A stretch of 64,000 bases of DNA. Origin: Bacteroidota bacterium. Lineage in GTDB: Bacteria; Bacteroidota; Bacteroidia; Sphingobacteriales; Sphingobacteriaceae. The notes under the pieces were generated by a model. It was not told where the DNA came from and did no database searches. It was given only the letters and a program-made list of their open reading frames with translations. Both the position numbers and the translations under genes were made by a program. The DNA lies in the NCBI GenBank assembly GCA_026224775.1, contig JAMFRP010000009.1, positions 62,001-126,000 on the forward strand, written 5' to 3'. Shown piece after piece: positions 54,101 to 62,016 of this stretch (position 1 is its first letter; every line of letters starts with the position of its first letter).

Positions 54101-54522
54101 CAAACGAATATGTAACCAGTTTATCTGAACGGTATAACTTATACTCCGAACTATCCAAACTGGAAAACGAGGTTGAACTGGACGCTTTCCAACAACAACT
54201 GCACGACAGGTTTGGCCCCATCCCACCACAGGTAAACGACTTGCTGAATACCATGCGCCTGCAATGGCTGGGCAAAAGCATAGGATTTGAAAAAATCTCG
54301 CTAAAAAAGGGGATATTGCGTGGCTACTTTATCACCAACCAGCAATCGGCTTATTTTGAAACGGAGATGTTTAGGCAGGTGCTTGGTTTTGTTCAGGCTA
54401 ACCCACGTCGTACTAATTTAAAAGAAGTAAAAAACACACTCCGTTTGAGCATTGAGGGGGTAAGAGGCATTGATGAAGCTATTGAATTGTTGGGTGGTAT
54501 TATTGAGGTGATTACTGCATAG
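51169..54522 (+). CDS. mfd: transcription-repair coupling factor
   Basis: Removes RNA polymerase stalled at DNA damage and recruits UvrA, 1117 residues, normal length. The N-terminus has UvrB-like sequence, followed by the RNAP-interacting domain (ELKPGDYVTHIDHGIGKYMGLEKVE near residue 440). The RecG-like motor has Walker A GDVGFGKTE near residue 590, the DEEQ box near 687, and TATPIPRTLHFSL. The C-terminal TRCF domain includes LYNLYSELSKLEN-type sequence. The start is TTG at 51169, giving MNIRDILEKYK, which fits the family; the -7 element sits only seven bases before. Confidence 0.97.
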   Translation: MNIRDILEKYKADDRIKALAQALNASKNPRIQLRGLVGSGDSAMAVALYFLQHQHMIFVLPEREEAGYFQADLENLTGKEVLLFPSSYRKPFEFTQPDSSNVLARAEVLNELNHSSEFGQLIVTYPEALAEKVIDRASLEKNTLEISVNNKLSIDFINEFLVEYDFDRVDFVYEPGQFSIRGGIVDIFSFSHELPYRVEFFGDLIESIRTFEIESQLSVEQVKSITIVPNVQSKFLTESNISLLEYVDAGTQIWIKDVQFTLDIIQSGYKKATALWKALSPEEKNQNQDWIDPKFGFTDEKLIADQLADFPIIEFGKQFFYTPNETINFEMRPQPSFNKDFSLLIHNFKNNEAEKIENFILTDSARQVERLYAILEDLDKTVKFTPISVSIREGFVDREQKIACYTDHQIFDRYYKYKLKKGYQRSQAITLKELRELKPGDYVTHIDHGIGKYMGLEKVEVNGKMQEMIRLTYADNDLLYVNINSLNRISKYSGKEGAIPKMNKLGTDTWERLKKTTKKKVKDIARDLIKLYAVRKSQQGNAFSPDSYLQTELEASFIYEDTPDQEKATTDFKKDMEAPHPMDRLICGDVGFGKTEVAIRAAFKAVTDSKQVAILVPTTILAAQHYKTFSERLKGFPCNIDYVNRFKSSKQIKDTLEKLKEGKVDIIIGTHRLVSKDVKFKDLGLMIIDEEQKFGVSTKEKLKQMRANVDTLTLTATPIPRTLHFSLMGARDLSIISTPPPNRQPVVTELHVFNDKLIKEAVEFEIERDGQIFFIHNRVNDLPQLGGMIHKLVPKARIGIAHGQLEGDALEDVMLKFVNHEYDVLVATTIIEAGLDIPNANTIIINHAHMFGLSDLHQMRGRVGRSNKKAYCYLLSPPLSTLTNEARKRLSAIEEFSDLGSGFNVAMRDLDIRGSGNLLGAEQSGFIAEIGFEMYHKILDEAIQELKEDEFKGVFPDDKPRPFIAFTQIDTDLEILIPNEYVTSLSERYNLYSELSKLENEVELDAFQQQLHDRFGPIPPQVNDLLNTMRLQWLGKSIGFEKISLKKGILRGYFITNQQSAYFETEMFRQVLGFVQANPRRTNLKEVKNTLRLSIEGVRGIDEAIELLGGIIEVITA

Positions 54523-54532
54523 CTCTAAAACT

Positions 54533-54613
54533 TGTCATTGCGAGGAACGAAGCAATCGCACATAGAACGGTGATCTTGCAAAGTTCGCGATTGCTTCGTT
54601 CCTCGCAATGACA
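54533..54613. repeat. REP-like inverted repeat (GAGGAACGAAGCAAT type), copy 1
   Basis: Perfectly complementary 27-base arms, 54533-54559 and 54587-54613, starting TGTCATTGCGAGGAACGAAG, around a 27-base spacer that reads cATAGAACGG...GCAAAGTT. The element at 63091-63173 is the same family in opposite orientation, with a related spacer. It lies between the ends of the convergent mfd and hpt genes, where it could stop transcription from both sides. Confidence 0.9.
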
Positions 54614-54639
54614 TGGTACATAAATAACATGGTGGAAGC

Positions 54640-55170
54640 TTACACTTTTTTATAAATATCCTTCAAATTCCTACCCATTTCCTGGTAGTCCAAGCCATAT
54701 CCCACCACAAAATCATTTTCAATTTCGAAACCTATGTATTTAAGCTCATCAACCTTTTTTTGCAGGGATGCCGGTTTAAGCAACAGGGAGCATAATTTGA
54801 TGGAAGCGGGTTCTTTTAGCTTCAGTTTTTCTATGAGGTAGTGGGCAGTGTTGCCTGTATCTACAATATCTTCAATTATCACAATATCGCGGCCTTTTAG
54901 GTCAACGCTGATGTCAATATCATCGCGGATCTTTAGGGTGCTTTTGGTGCCACCGTAATAACTGGCTAGTTTGGTAAAGGTAATTTCGCAGGGGATGTCA
55001 ACTTGTTTTATCAAGTCGGCGATGAATAGAAAACTGCCGTTGAGTACACCTATAAACAGCGGTTTGGTATCTTTATAGTCCTCACTAAGCTGCGCGCCGA
55101 TGGCTTTAACACGTTTCTCAATAGTATCGGCATCTATTAGGGGTTCAAAATCGAGGTCGGCAATTTTCAT
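54640..55170 (-). CDS. hpt: hypoxanthine phosphoribosyltransferase
   Basis: Purine salvage enzyme, 176 residues. The PRPP-binding loop is VIIEDIVDTGNTAHYL, the purine pocket appears as FVVGYGLDYQE near the end, and KLASYYGGTKST holds the flexible loop. The domain and length match bacterial Hpt closely. It converges on mfd with a REP-like repeat between. The adjacent M16 peptidase gene on the other strand starts 73 bases away. Confidence 0.96.
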   Translation of the reverse strand: MKIADLDFEPLIDADTIEKRVKAIGAQLSEDYKDTKPLFIGVLNGSFLFIADLIKQVDIPCEITFTKLASYYGGTKSTLKIRDDIDISVDLKGRDIVIIEDIVDTGNTAHYLIEKLKLKEPASIKLCSLLLKPASLQKKVDELKYIGFEIENDFVVGYGLDYQEMGRNLKDIYKKV

Positions 55171-55229
55171 GTGTTAAATTTAGAATAAATAGGCTAAATC
55201 CACTAAAAATAAATTATAACATATATAAC

Positions 55230-55237
55230 TATCTTTG
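55230..55237 (+). promoter_or_regulatory. -7 element of the M16 peptidase gene
   Basis: TATCTTTG matches TAnnTTTG exactly and ends six bases before the ATG at 55244. There is no TTTG 19 bases upstream. A transcript from here would have almost no leader. Confidence 0.5.
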
Positions 55238-55243
55238 CGCTTC

Positions 55244-56476
55244 ATGATCGACTACCAGGTTCATACTTTAGCAAACGGCATCCGTATACTTTTTAAGCAT
55301 TCACCGTCAACCATTACACATTGCTGTTTTGTGGTAAATGCGGGCTCGCGCGATGAGCCGGAACAAAAGGAAGGTTTGGCTCATTTTATTGAGCACCTTG
55401 TTTTTAAGGAAACAGAAAAGCGCAGTACCAGCCAAATACTTAATCGACTTGAATTAGTAGGCGCTGATCTGAACGCCTATACCACCAAAGAATATACCTG
55501 CATACATGCCTCTTTGTTAAAGCAGCATTTGGAGCGCACTATTGATTTGTTTGAGGATATATTATTCCACTCTATCTTCCCCGAGGATGAGATGGAAAAA
55601 GAACGTGGCGTGATATTGGATGAAATCGCCTCTTATCTCGATCAGCCTGAAGAGGCGATACAGGACGATTATGAGGAGTTGTTGTTTAAAGATCACCCGA
55701 TAGGGAAAAACATATTAGGCACGCCCGAAACGGTAAGCGCTTTTGATAAGGCGGATATTAAAAACTTCATGGCCGCCACCTACAATACATCCGAAATGGT
55801 TTTTGGTGTGTTTGGTGATTATGATCTGAATAAACTCATTAAACTTTTTGAAAAGTATTTTAGTTGGATACCTGCTAATAACGCTGTTAAAACCAGGATA
55901 GCGCCAATAGCGAATGCAGGTAAAGAACTGATTTTGCATAAACCGATCTCACAAACACATTGCATTACCGGCAGCAGCGCCTATCCATCAAAACATGAAA
56001 AAAGATACGGCTTATTGCTGTTGAACAACCTGTTAGGTGGCATGGGTATGAGCAGCAGGTTAAATTTGGAGATCCGCGAAAAGCATGGCATCGCTTACAC
56101 TATCGAATCCAACTATACTTCGTTTTCCGATACCGGGATCTTCTCTATTTATTTTGGCACCGATACCGAAAAGGCTGATAAAGCTATGCGGTTAGTAAAT
56201 AAAGAGCTGAAAAAATTACGCGATAACAAACTTGGCACCTTGCAATTGCAGCAGGCCAAACAAAAATTCATCGGGCAGATAGCATTGGCTGAAGAAAACA
56301 GGATGAGCCTGATCATCGGCATGAGTAAAAGTTTGCTTGATTTTGGTGAGGTAGATAGTTTGGAGCAGATTTTTGCAAAAATAAACGCGGTTACCGCCAA
56401 TGAATTATTTGATATAAGCAACGAGATCTTTGATGTTAATAGTATGACAACCTTACTATTTGAGCCTAAAGAATAA
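55244..56476 (+). CDS. M16 family zinc peptidase
   Basis: Insulinase-type metallopeptidase, 410 residues from the ATG at 55244 (a TTG at 55235 falls inside the promoter element and is rejected). The inverted zinc motif is HFIEH (47-51), with a downstream Glu in ERGVILDEIASYLD. The second half-domain pairs with it (RLNLEIREKHGIAYTIES, and later the KQKFIGQIALAEENRMS region), in one chain of the usual 400-residue form. It lacks a signal peptide, suggesting a cytoplasmic role in peptide turnover. It is 18 bases upstream of def. Confidence 0.94.
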   Translation: MIDYQVHTLANGIRILFKHSPSTITHCCFVVNAGSRDEPEQKEGLAHFIEHLVFKETEKRSTSQILNRLELVGADLNAYTTKEYTCIHASLLKQHLERTIDLFEDILFHSIFPEDEMEKERGVILDEIASYLDQPEEAIQDDYEELLFKDHPIGKNILGTPETVSAFDKADIKNFMAATYNTSEMVFGVFGDYDLNKLIKLFEKYFSWIPANNAVKTRIAPIANAGKELILHKPISQTHCITGSSAYPSKHEKRYGLLLLNNLLGGMGMSSRLNLEIREKHGIAYTIESNYTSFSDTGIFSIYFGTDTEKADKAMRLVNKELKKLRDNKLGTLQLQQAKQKFIGQIALAEENRMSLIIGMSKSLLDFGEVDSLEQIFAKINAVTANELFDISNEIFDVNSMTTLLFEPKE

Positions 56477-56489
56477 ACCTGTATTTTTG
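56459..56489 (+). promoter_or_regulatory. consensus promoter of def
   Basis: TTTG at 56459-56462, exactly 19 bases, then TATTTTTG at 56482-56489: a full match to the Bacteroidota -33/-7 consensus. It lies within the last codons of the M16 gene. The ATG of def is at 56495, only five bases after the -7 element, so the start of transcription should coincide with the start codon and the mRNA should be leaderless. Confidence 0.75.
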
Positions 56490-56494
56490 CAGTT

Positions 56495-57067
56495 ATGAAG
56501 TACCCGATTATAGCTTACGGCGACCCAGTTTTACGCAAGAAGGCGACATCCATTGAGCCGGATGAATATCCAAATATTCAACAGATCATTAACGACATGT
56601 ACGAGACCATGTACGGCGCACGCGGCGTTGGGCTGGCAGCCCCACAGGTGGGCCTATCCATGCGTTTATTTGTGATTGACGCATCCGTGTTCGCTGACGA
56701 GGAACCAGACTTAGAGGGCTTTAAAAAGGCTTTTATTAATGCCACTATTTTAGAGGAAACCGGCGAAGAGTGGGCTTTTAACGAAGGCTGCCTGAGCATA
56801 CCTGATATAAGGGAAGATGTGTACCGTAAACCAGTAGTTAAAATTTCATACTACGACGAAAACTGGAAACACCACGAAGCTACTTTTAAGGGATTAGCCG
56901 CACGTGTTATTCAGCATGAATATGATCATATTGAGGGTAAATTATTTACCGATAAATTGAGCCCAATACGCAAACGCCTGATAGAAAAAAGACTTAACAA
57001 TATATCCAAAGGCGAAGTGGATGTGGAGTATAAAATGAAATTTCCCGCTATTAAAAAGGGTCGTTAA
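56495..57067 (+). CDS. def: peptide deformylase
   Basis: Removes the N-formyl group from new proteins, 190 residues. The three family motifs are GVGLAAPQVG (44-53), EGCLS with the metal ligand C99, and QHEYDH with H141 and H145 and catalytic E142. The length and tail are normal for Bacteroidota. It has its own consensus promoter with no leader, inside the end of the M16 gene. Its stop overlaps that of the convergent gene by four bases. Confidence 0.97.
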   Translation: MKYPIIAYGDPVLRKKATSIEPDEYPNIQQIINDMYETMYGARGVGLAAPQVGLSMRLFVIDASVFADEEPDLEGFKKAFINATILEETGEEWAFNEGCLSIPDIREDVYRKPVVKISYYDENWKHHEATFKGLAARVIQHEYDHIEGKLFTDKLSPIRKRLIEKRLNNISKGEVDVEYKMKFPAIKKGR

Positions 57068-57726
57068 TTATCGTAGTTGGTAGAATTAACATTTGCACGG
57101 GCTTTATCACCCTGGGTTATTTCATTTATAAAGCTACCCCATGCAAGTGGGTTCAATAACGGATTTGGTGTTAGTGAATGCGAGTTTTCTATAGAAGTAT
57201 TCAGGCCCTGGTAAAGCCCGTCCTGTATTTCCTGGCCATCGCGTGGTAAAGTGGCAACTAAAGCCATTAAGGTTGTACGGCTAACATTCTTTTTGGCTAT
57301 CTCCAAATCATCATCAGCAACTTTCAGCGCTAAAAAGTCTTTCTTGAACTCATCAGTAGTAGCCCAAGGGAACACATGAAAAGTTGGCAGGTTAATAATG
57401 ATCGGTTGTATCATTACCGGTATGGTATAGCTTTTATTTTTTACATCTGCCGGTATAACAACCCTTGTAGTTGCATAACCAACGCAGGTAAATATTAAGG
57501 TATCTTGTTCGTGTGCCACAAATGAGAAATAACCTTCGTAGTTTGATGCGGTGATTGTTTTGTGTGTAGCGGCATTGGTAATGTTCACATACGGAACTAT
57601 AATTTTCGCGCTATCGGCATTATGCACAATACCTGTGAATTGCACCAAAGGTTTCTCTTGCTGCGATTGTTGTGCAAAAGCTGCTGTGGTTGCTAATAAA
57701 AAGAATATGCCAATTAAGTATTTCAT
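57064..57726 (-). CDS. secreted carboxypeptidase-like regulatory domain protein
   Basis: 220 residues, signal peptide 1-18 (ending AFAQQ). Residues 28-100 are a CarboxypepD_reg-like beta-sandwich (FTGIVHNADSAKIIVPYVNITN, GYFSFVAHEQDTLIFTCVGYATT), as found before TonB-dependent receptors, but no receptor follows. The rest has low similarity to anything I know (PTFHVFPWATTDEFKKDFL, then Asn/Leu-rich sequence). The C-terminus overlaps def by four bases at the stops. Role unknown. Confidence 0.75.
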   Translation of the reverse strand: MKYLIGIFFLLATTAAFAQQSQQEKPLVQFTGIVHNADSAKIIVPYVNITNAATHKTITASNYEGYFSFVAHEQDTLIFTCVGYATTRVVIPADVKNKSYTIPVMIQPIIINLPTFHVFPWATTDEFKKDFLALKVADDDLEIAKKNVSRTTLMALVATLPRDGQEIQDGLYQGLNTSIENSHSLTPNPLLNPLAWGSFINEITQGDKARANVNSTNYDN

Positions 57727-57833
57727 CCTGCTCTAAAGCCTTTCTGTCTTTCTATATCAAAATCTATTCCGAAAAACAAAGCAAAAATAGTTTATTCATA
57801 TTGCTATGTATGTAACTTTAACAATACTTAACA

Positions 57834-58112
57834 CTATCGTAAATTTTCAGGGAGTACGGCGTTCGGATCGTCGATATCCGTTAGGTTTATTGCCTCAATA
57901 CTTGTAATTTCAGGAACAGCCTTCATTATAGCTTGCTCAATGCCAGCCTTTAAGGTCATGATGCTCATTGGGCATGAACCGCATGAGCCCAGCAATTTTA
58001 ATCTTACAACATGATCAGGAGTGATCTCCTCGATAGAAACATTCCCGCCATCAGCTTCCAAATACGGACGAATACTGTCCAAAGCTGCTTCTACCTGCTC
58101 TAATAAACTCAT
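57834..58112 (-). CDS. NifU-like iron-sulfur scaffold domain protein
   Basis: 92 residues, a stand-alone NifU C-terminal (Nfu) domain with the CxxC motif C44 and C47 in LGSCGSCPMSIMTLKAGIE. It would carry or hand on an Fe-S cluster in the cytoplasm. The preceding block DGGNVSIEEI and the later PEITSIEAI are standard. It lies 97 bases downstream of mrp on the same strand, and both work with iron-sulfur clusters, so they are probably one unit. Confidence 0.95.
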   Translation of the reverse strand: MSLLEQVEAALDSIRPYLEADGGNVSIEEITPDHVVRLKLLGSCGSCPMSIMTLKAGIEQAIMKAVPEITSIEAINLTDIDDPNAVLPENLR

Positions 58113-58208
58113 TTTTACTAATTTATATAAGTAAAGTTATTAATTATTTACAACAATTATCATTGTTAATAGTGTTTTTACACGACAATGAAATTATTAC
58201 AAACTAAA

Positions 58209-59297
58209 CTACTGACTAACAACAGGCCTATTCAATGCCTTTGCATTAGATATGGATACCTGCTGCGCCACTCTTTTTGCCATATCAATAAACGCTTTTG
58301 ACTGTACCGAATCTTCATCCAAAACAATCGGTGTACCTGCATCGCCTGAATCACTGATCCCTTTTACTAACGGAATTTCACCCAGGAATGGTACATCCAG
58401 CATGTTAGCTAATTTCTCGCCGCCGCCTTGTCCGAAGATGTAATACTTATTCTCAGGCAGTTCAGCCGGGGTGAAATAGGACATATTTTCCACAATTCCC
58501 AAAATAGGTACATTAATGGCATCCATCATAAACATGCCAATTCCCTTTTTAGCATCAGCCAAAGCCACGTTTTGAGGTGTGGTAACTATAACCGCGCCCG
58601 TAACCGGGAAAGTTTGCGTTATGGTGATGTGAATATCACCTGTACCCGGAGGTAAATCAATCACCAGATAATCCAGTTCGCCCCAATCGGCATCATTAAA
58701 CAATTGTTTAACCGCTGTTGAAACCATTGGCCCGCGCCATGGCACCGGTTGATTAGGGTCGGTAAAGAAACCTATGGATAACAATTTTACACCGAATTTT
58801 TCTATGGGTTCAATGCGAGTTTTGCCGCCTTCAACCTGGCTGGCTTTAGGGCGTGCATTTTCCAAACCGAACATGATTGGGATTGACGGGCCGTAGATAT
58901 CGGCATCTATCAAACCAACCTTAGCTCCTGTTTTCACCAAACCTAAGGCTAAATTTACCGCCACAGTTGATTTACCCACACCGCCTTTGCCCGAGGCAAC
59001 TGCGATAATATTTTTAACACCCGGTACACCGGTATTCTTTTGCGTGGTAACGTGCGAAGTCATGTTGATATGGATGTCGGCCTCCTTGCTGATAAAGTGC
59101 AGGATGGCATTGCGACAGGCATTCTCAATCATCGCTTTTAAGGGGCAGGCCGGGGTAGTTAATATTACCGAGAAACTAACGCGGTTGCCGTCGATATGTA
59201 TATCCTGGATCATGTTCAGGGTAACCAGGTCCTTTTTCAGATCCGGTTCCTCAACATTGCTTAAGGCTGCTAATACTTGTTCTTTAGTGATAGTCAT
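58209..59297 (-). CDS. mrp: Mrp/NBP35 family iron-sulfur carrier ATPase
   Basis: 362 residues. An N-terminal MIP18/DUF59 domain (about 5-80, with VEEPDLKKDLVTLNMI and TTPACPLKAMIENACR) precedes the ATPase domain, with P-loop VASGKGGVGKST (100-111), DADIYGPSIP and VIDLPPGTGD. The usual CxxC after VENMS, which bridges an Fe-S cluster between subunits, is missing here: the sequence reads VENMSYFTPAELPENKYYIFGQGGG in part. That variant seems common in Bacteroidota. It is upstream of the nifU-like gene. Confidence 0.94.
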   Translation of the reverse strand: MTITKEQVLAALSNVEEPDLKKDLVTLNMIQDIHIDGNRVSFSVILTTPACPLKAMIENACRNAILHFISKEADIHINMTSHVTTQKNTGVPGVKNIIAVASGKGGVGKSTVAVNLALGLVKTGAKVGLIDADIYGPSIPIMFGLENARPKASQVEGGKTRIEPIEKFGVKLLSIGFFTDPNQPVPWRGPMVSTAVKQLFNDADWGELDYLVIDLPPGTGDIHITITQTFPVTGAVIVTTPQNVALADAKKGIGMFMMDAINVPILGIVENMSYFTPAELPENKYYIFGQGGGEKLANMLDVPFLGEIPLVKGISDSGDAGTPIVLDEDSVQSKAFIDMAKRVAQQVSISNAKALNRPVVSQ

Positions 59298-59386
59298 ATA
59301 TTAAAGCAAATTTACTAAATCGAGGGGGATTAGTGTCATGTGAATGATAAAATGAAGTATTAACCATTACGATACACATTACCACT

Positions 59387-59550
59387 GGCTTCAGTCACAG
59401 ACTGAAGCCTAACTGATCAGGAAAGTTTATAAATTCTTTTAATAGCACAGGGTTTGCGAGTGCGATATTGCTCGATGAATTACACCTGCTGGGTATTGTC
59501 AGTCACAGACTGACTTTATCTGTGAGCTTCAGTTACAAACTGAAGCCAGT
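59387..59550. repeat. triple hairpin repeat, CTTCAGTCACAGACTGAAG type
   Basis: Three hairpins share the loop ACA: GGCTTCAGTC/GACTGAAGCC (59387-59409), GTCAGTC/GACTGAC (59498-59514) and GCTTCAGTT/AACTGAAGC (59526-59546). The pair next to the loop changes from C-G in the first two to T-A in the third. The outer edges, ACTGGCTTC at 59384 and GAAGCCAGT ending at 59550, are complementary too, so the whole 167 bases can fold as one. No gene is inside. It lies in the 365-base gap between mrp and the GT51 gene. Confidence 0.75.
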
Positions 59551-59616
59551 TAGAGGCTAGGGAGTAACAAAGTACTATTCATCCGTAATTTGAGAAACAT
59601 TTTCCCAATCTCCACG

Positions 59617-59647
59617 TTTGTCTCCTATAAGATTTAGTTTAGTTTTG
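59617..59647 (+). promoter_or_regulatory. consensus promoter of the GT51 gene
   Basis: TTTG at 59617-59620, exactly 19 bases, then TAGTTTTG at 59640-59647: a full match to the Bacteroidota -33/-7 consensus. The ATG is at 59663, so the leader would be only about 8-10 bases. Confidence 0.75.
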
Positions 59648-59662
59648 GATAAATTTTTATAG

Positions 59663-61861
59663 ATGCAGCGCCTCAAGCCTAAATATATACGTATTGCCGG
59701 TATTGTTATTATTTTATTAGTTATTCTGATTTTAATTGGTGGTTATATCGCTTATACCAAGCGCGAAGCCATACTGGAAAGGGAGCTTGCCAAAGCTGAA
59801 TTAAAAGCGAAAACAGATTATAACCTCGATATAAAGATTGGTTCCGCAAGCTTTACCGGGCTTAGTACGGTGGCTTTTTCCAATATTACCATAGTACCTG
59901 ATGGGCGCGATAGTCTGTTGAAAATCGACAAGCTATCCATCACCGTAAAACTAATGCCGCTGATTTTGGGTGAGGTTAAACTATCGGATGTAGCGCTTGA
60001 TAACGGGCACCTAAATCTTATAGACAGCAATAAGGTTAAGAATTTTGATTTTTTGTTTAAGCACAAAAAAGACACCACCGCCACTACCTCAAAAACCAAC
60101 CTTGCCGATTTAGCCAACAACCTGATTAATGAGTTCTTATATAAAATACCGGACAACCTCGACCTAAAAAACTTCCTGATAACTTTTAAGGGTGATAGCA
60201 GCAGTATAAAAATGCTAACTACCACAGCCAGCATACAAAATGGCAATTTAACCTCAAACATTATTGTTGATGGCGGCGTGGCAACCTGGCATTTTGTGGG
60301 TAAAATGCATCCATCAGATAAAGAAATTAATGTTAAACTTTATGCTGATGGTAAAAAGATTGAGCTGCCCGTTCTTGAAAACAAGTTTAAAACAAAGTTC
60401 AGTTTTGATACCATTAGCACCCAGTTAATCAAAGTTAAGCGTGAGGGTGGTGAAACACAGATCTATGGCTCGTGGTCGGTAAGTAATTTACTGGTCAATA
60501 ACCCCCGATTATGTGAGAATGACATCATTGTCCCCTCCGCATCAATTGATGCCAATGTATTTGTCGGGCCGAATTATGTGTCGTTGGATAGCTCATCTGT
60601 TATCCATCTGAAGAACATTACTGCTAATCCGTACATTAAATACACACTTAGCCCTGTTAAGATATACGAACTCAAGCTTAATACCGGCTGGATAAACGCG
60701 CAGGATCTGTTCAACTCCTTCCCTACCGGCTTGTTTGAAACATTCCAGGGAATACAGGTTGCGGGTAAGGTGAATTACAGCCTGAATTTTTATCTGGACA
60801 CTGCAAACCCTGATGATGTACAGTTCAGCTCGCAATTGAATAAGCAGAGTTTCAAGATCCTAAAATTTGGCAAAACGGATTTAACCAAGCTTAATCGCCC
60901 ATTTTTACAACAGCCGTACGAAGTAAAATCGCAGCCATCACCTTTTGTAGTAGGCCCGCAAAACCCTGATTTTACGCCTCTGAGTGACATCCCCGCAGAC
61001 ACCCGCAACGCGGTAATGACTTCGGAAGACCCATCCTTTTATACCAATAATGGTTTTGTAGAGGAATCTATCCGTAAATCTATCGCTACCGATTTCAAAA
61101 AGAAAAAATTTAGTCGTGGCGGTAGTACCATATCCATGCAATTGATCAGGAATACTTTTCTCGATCGCAATAAAAACCTTGCCCGTAAAGTTGAGGAAAT
61201 TTTAATTGTATGGATGATAGAGAACAATAACCTGATGAGCAAAGACCGCATGCTGGAGGTTTACTTTAACATTGTGGAGTTTGGCTATCATATTTACGGT
61301 ATTGGGCCCGCGGCACGCTACTATTTTGGCAAAACACCATCCCAGCTTACTTTGGGCGAAAGCATATTTTTAGCGAGTATCTTACCCAACCCTAAAGCTG
61401 GTCTATACGCATTTCAACCCGATGGCACCTTGCGGCCGGGCCTCCACGGTTATTTTAATTTGATTGGCAATTTAATGGCAGGGCATGGTAAGGCCCAGCG
61501 CGATAGCAATGCCTATGGTTTTTATGATGTGCGGCTTAAAGAAAGTCTGCGCAGGGGCGTTGCCAATATTGATACCGCCAAAGTCGATAGCTTGATGCAG
61601 CAGAACGATGATGATAACGGCGCTGTACCGGTAATAGAGCCTGAAAAGAAATTAACCTTCTTTCAGCGCTTATTTGGGAAGAAAGATACTACCGAGAACA
61701 AAAAAAACATTAAGAATAATAAGCACTCAACGGTGGTTGATTATGGCAACGGCATACAGATTGACACAGCCGGAAAGACCAAAAAAGAGATAAGGCAGGA
61801 GAAGCGGGCCTTAAAACAACAGCAAAAAGAGCTGGAGAAAGAAAATAATCCGGGTTATTGA
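59663..61861 (+). CDS. GT51 transglycosylase with AsmA-like N-terminal region
   Basis: 732 residues. One membrane helix (about 10-30) is followed by about 400 residues of beta-rich sequence resembling AsmA-like proteins (SASFTGLSTVAFSNITIVPDG, LILGEVKLSDVALDNGHLNLID in part). Then comes a GT51 peptidoglycan glycosyltransferase domain (about 445-600): catalytic E in TSEDPSFYT near 455, RGGSTISMQLIRNTFL, RKVEEILIVWMIE, VYFNIVEFGYHIYGIGPAARYYFGK in part. No transpeptidase domain follows; the tail is Lys/Asn-rich. It would polymerise glycan strands alone. A full consensus promoter precedes it. Confidence 0.9.
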   Translation: MQRLKPKYIRIAGIVIILLVILILIGGYIAYTKREAILERELAKAELKAKTDYNLDIKIGSASFTGLSTVAFSNITIVPDGRDSLLKIDKLSITVKLMPLILGEVKLSDVALDNGHLNLIDSNKVKNFDFLFKHKKDTTATTSKTNLADLANNLINEFLYKIPDNLDLKNFLITFKGDSSSIKMLTTTASIQNGNLTSNIIVDGGVATWHFVGKMHPSDKEINVKLYADGKKIELPVLENKFKTKFSFDTISTQLIKVKREGGETQIYGSWSVSNLLVNNPRLCENDIIVPSASIDANVFVGPNYVSLDSSSVIHLKNITANPYIKYTLSPVKIYELKLNTGWINAQDLFNSFPTGLFETFQGIQVAGKVNYSLNFYLDTANPDDVQFSSQLNKQSFKILKFGKTDLTKLNRPFLQQPYEVKSQPSPFVVGPQNPDFTPLSDIPADTRNAVMTSEDPSFYTNNGFVEESIRKSIATDFKKKKFSRGGSTISMQLIRNTFLDRNKNLARKVEEILIVWMIENNNLMSKDRMLEVYFNIVEFGYHIYGIGPAARYYFGKTPSQLTLGESIFLASILPNPKAGLYAFQPDGTLRPGLHGYFNLIGNLMAGHGKAQRDSNAYGFYDVRLKESLRRGVANIDTAKVDSLMQQNDDDNGAVPVIEPEKKLTFFQRLFGKKDTTENKKNIKNNKHSTVVDYGNGIQIDTAGKTKKEIRQEKRALKQQQKELEKENNPGY

Positions 61862-61955
61862 TAGCGATTATATCCTTTTAGCAATTATTTTTTTAGTATA
61901 AATAAAATAAAACGAACAATAATTGCATATTAGGCTAATAATAAAACAACTTTAT

Positions 61956-61997
61956 TATATTTGGTGTATAAACAAAATACAGGGCAGAATAATTTTG
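61956..61997 (+). promoter_or_regulatory. two -7 elements before the RRM gene
   Basis: TATATTTG (61956-61963) and TAATTTTG (61990-61997) both match TAnnTTTG exactly. Neither has a TTTG at the ideal -33 distance. The second lies 19 bases before the ATG at 62017. Confidence 0.4.
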
Positions 61998-62016
61998 CCG
62001 TTTAAATTAAAGATTG

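Noticed and set aside
55235..55243. TTG start for the M16 peptidase
   Set aside because: The TTG is part of the TATCTTTG promoter element, so it would not be in the mRNA; the ATG at 55244 is the start.
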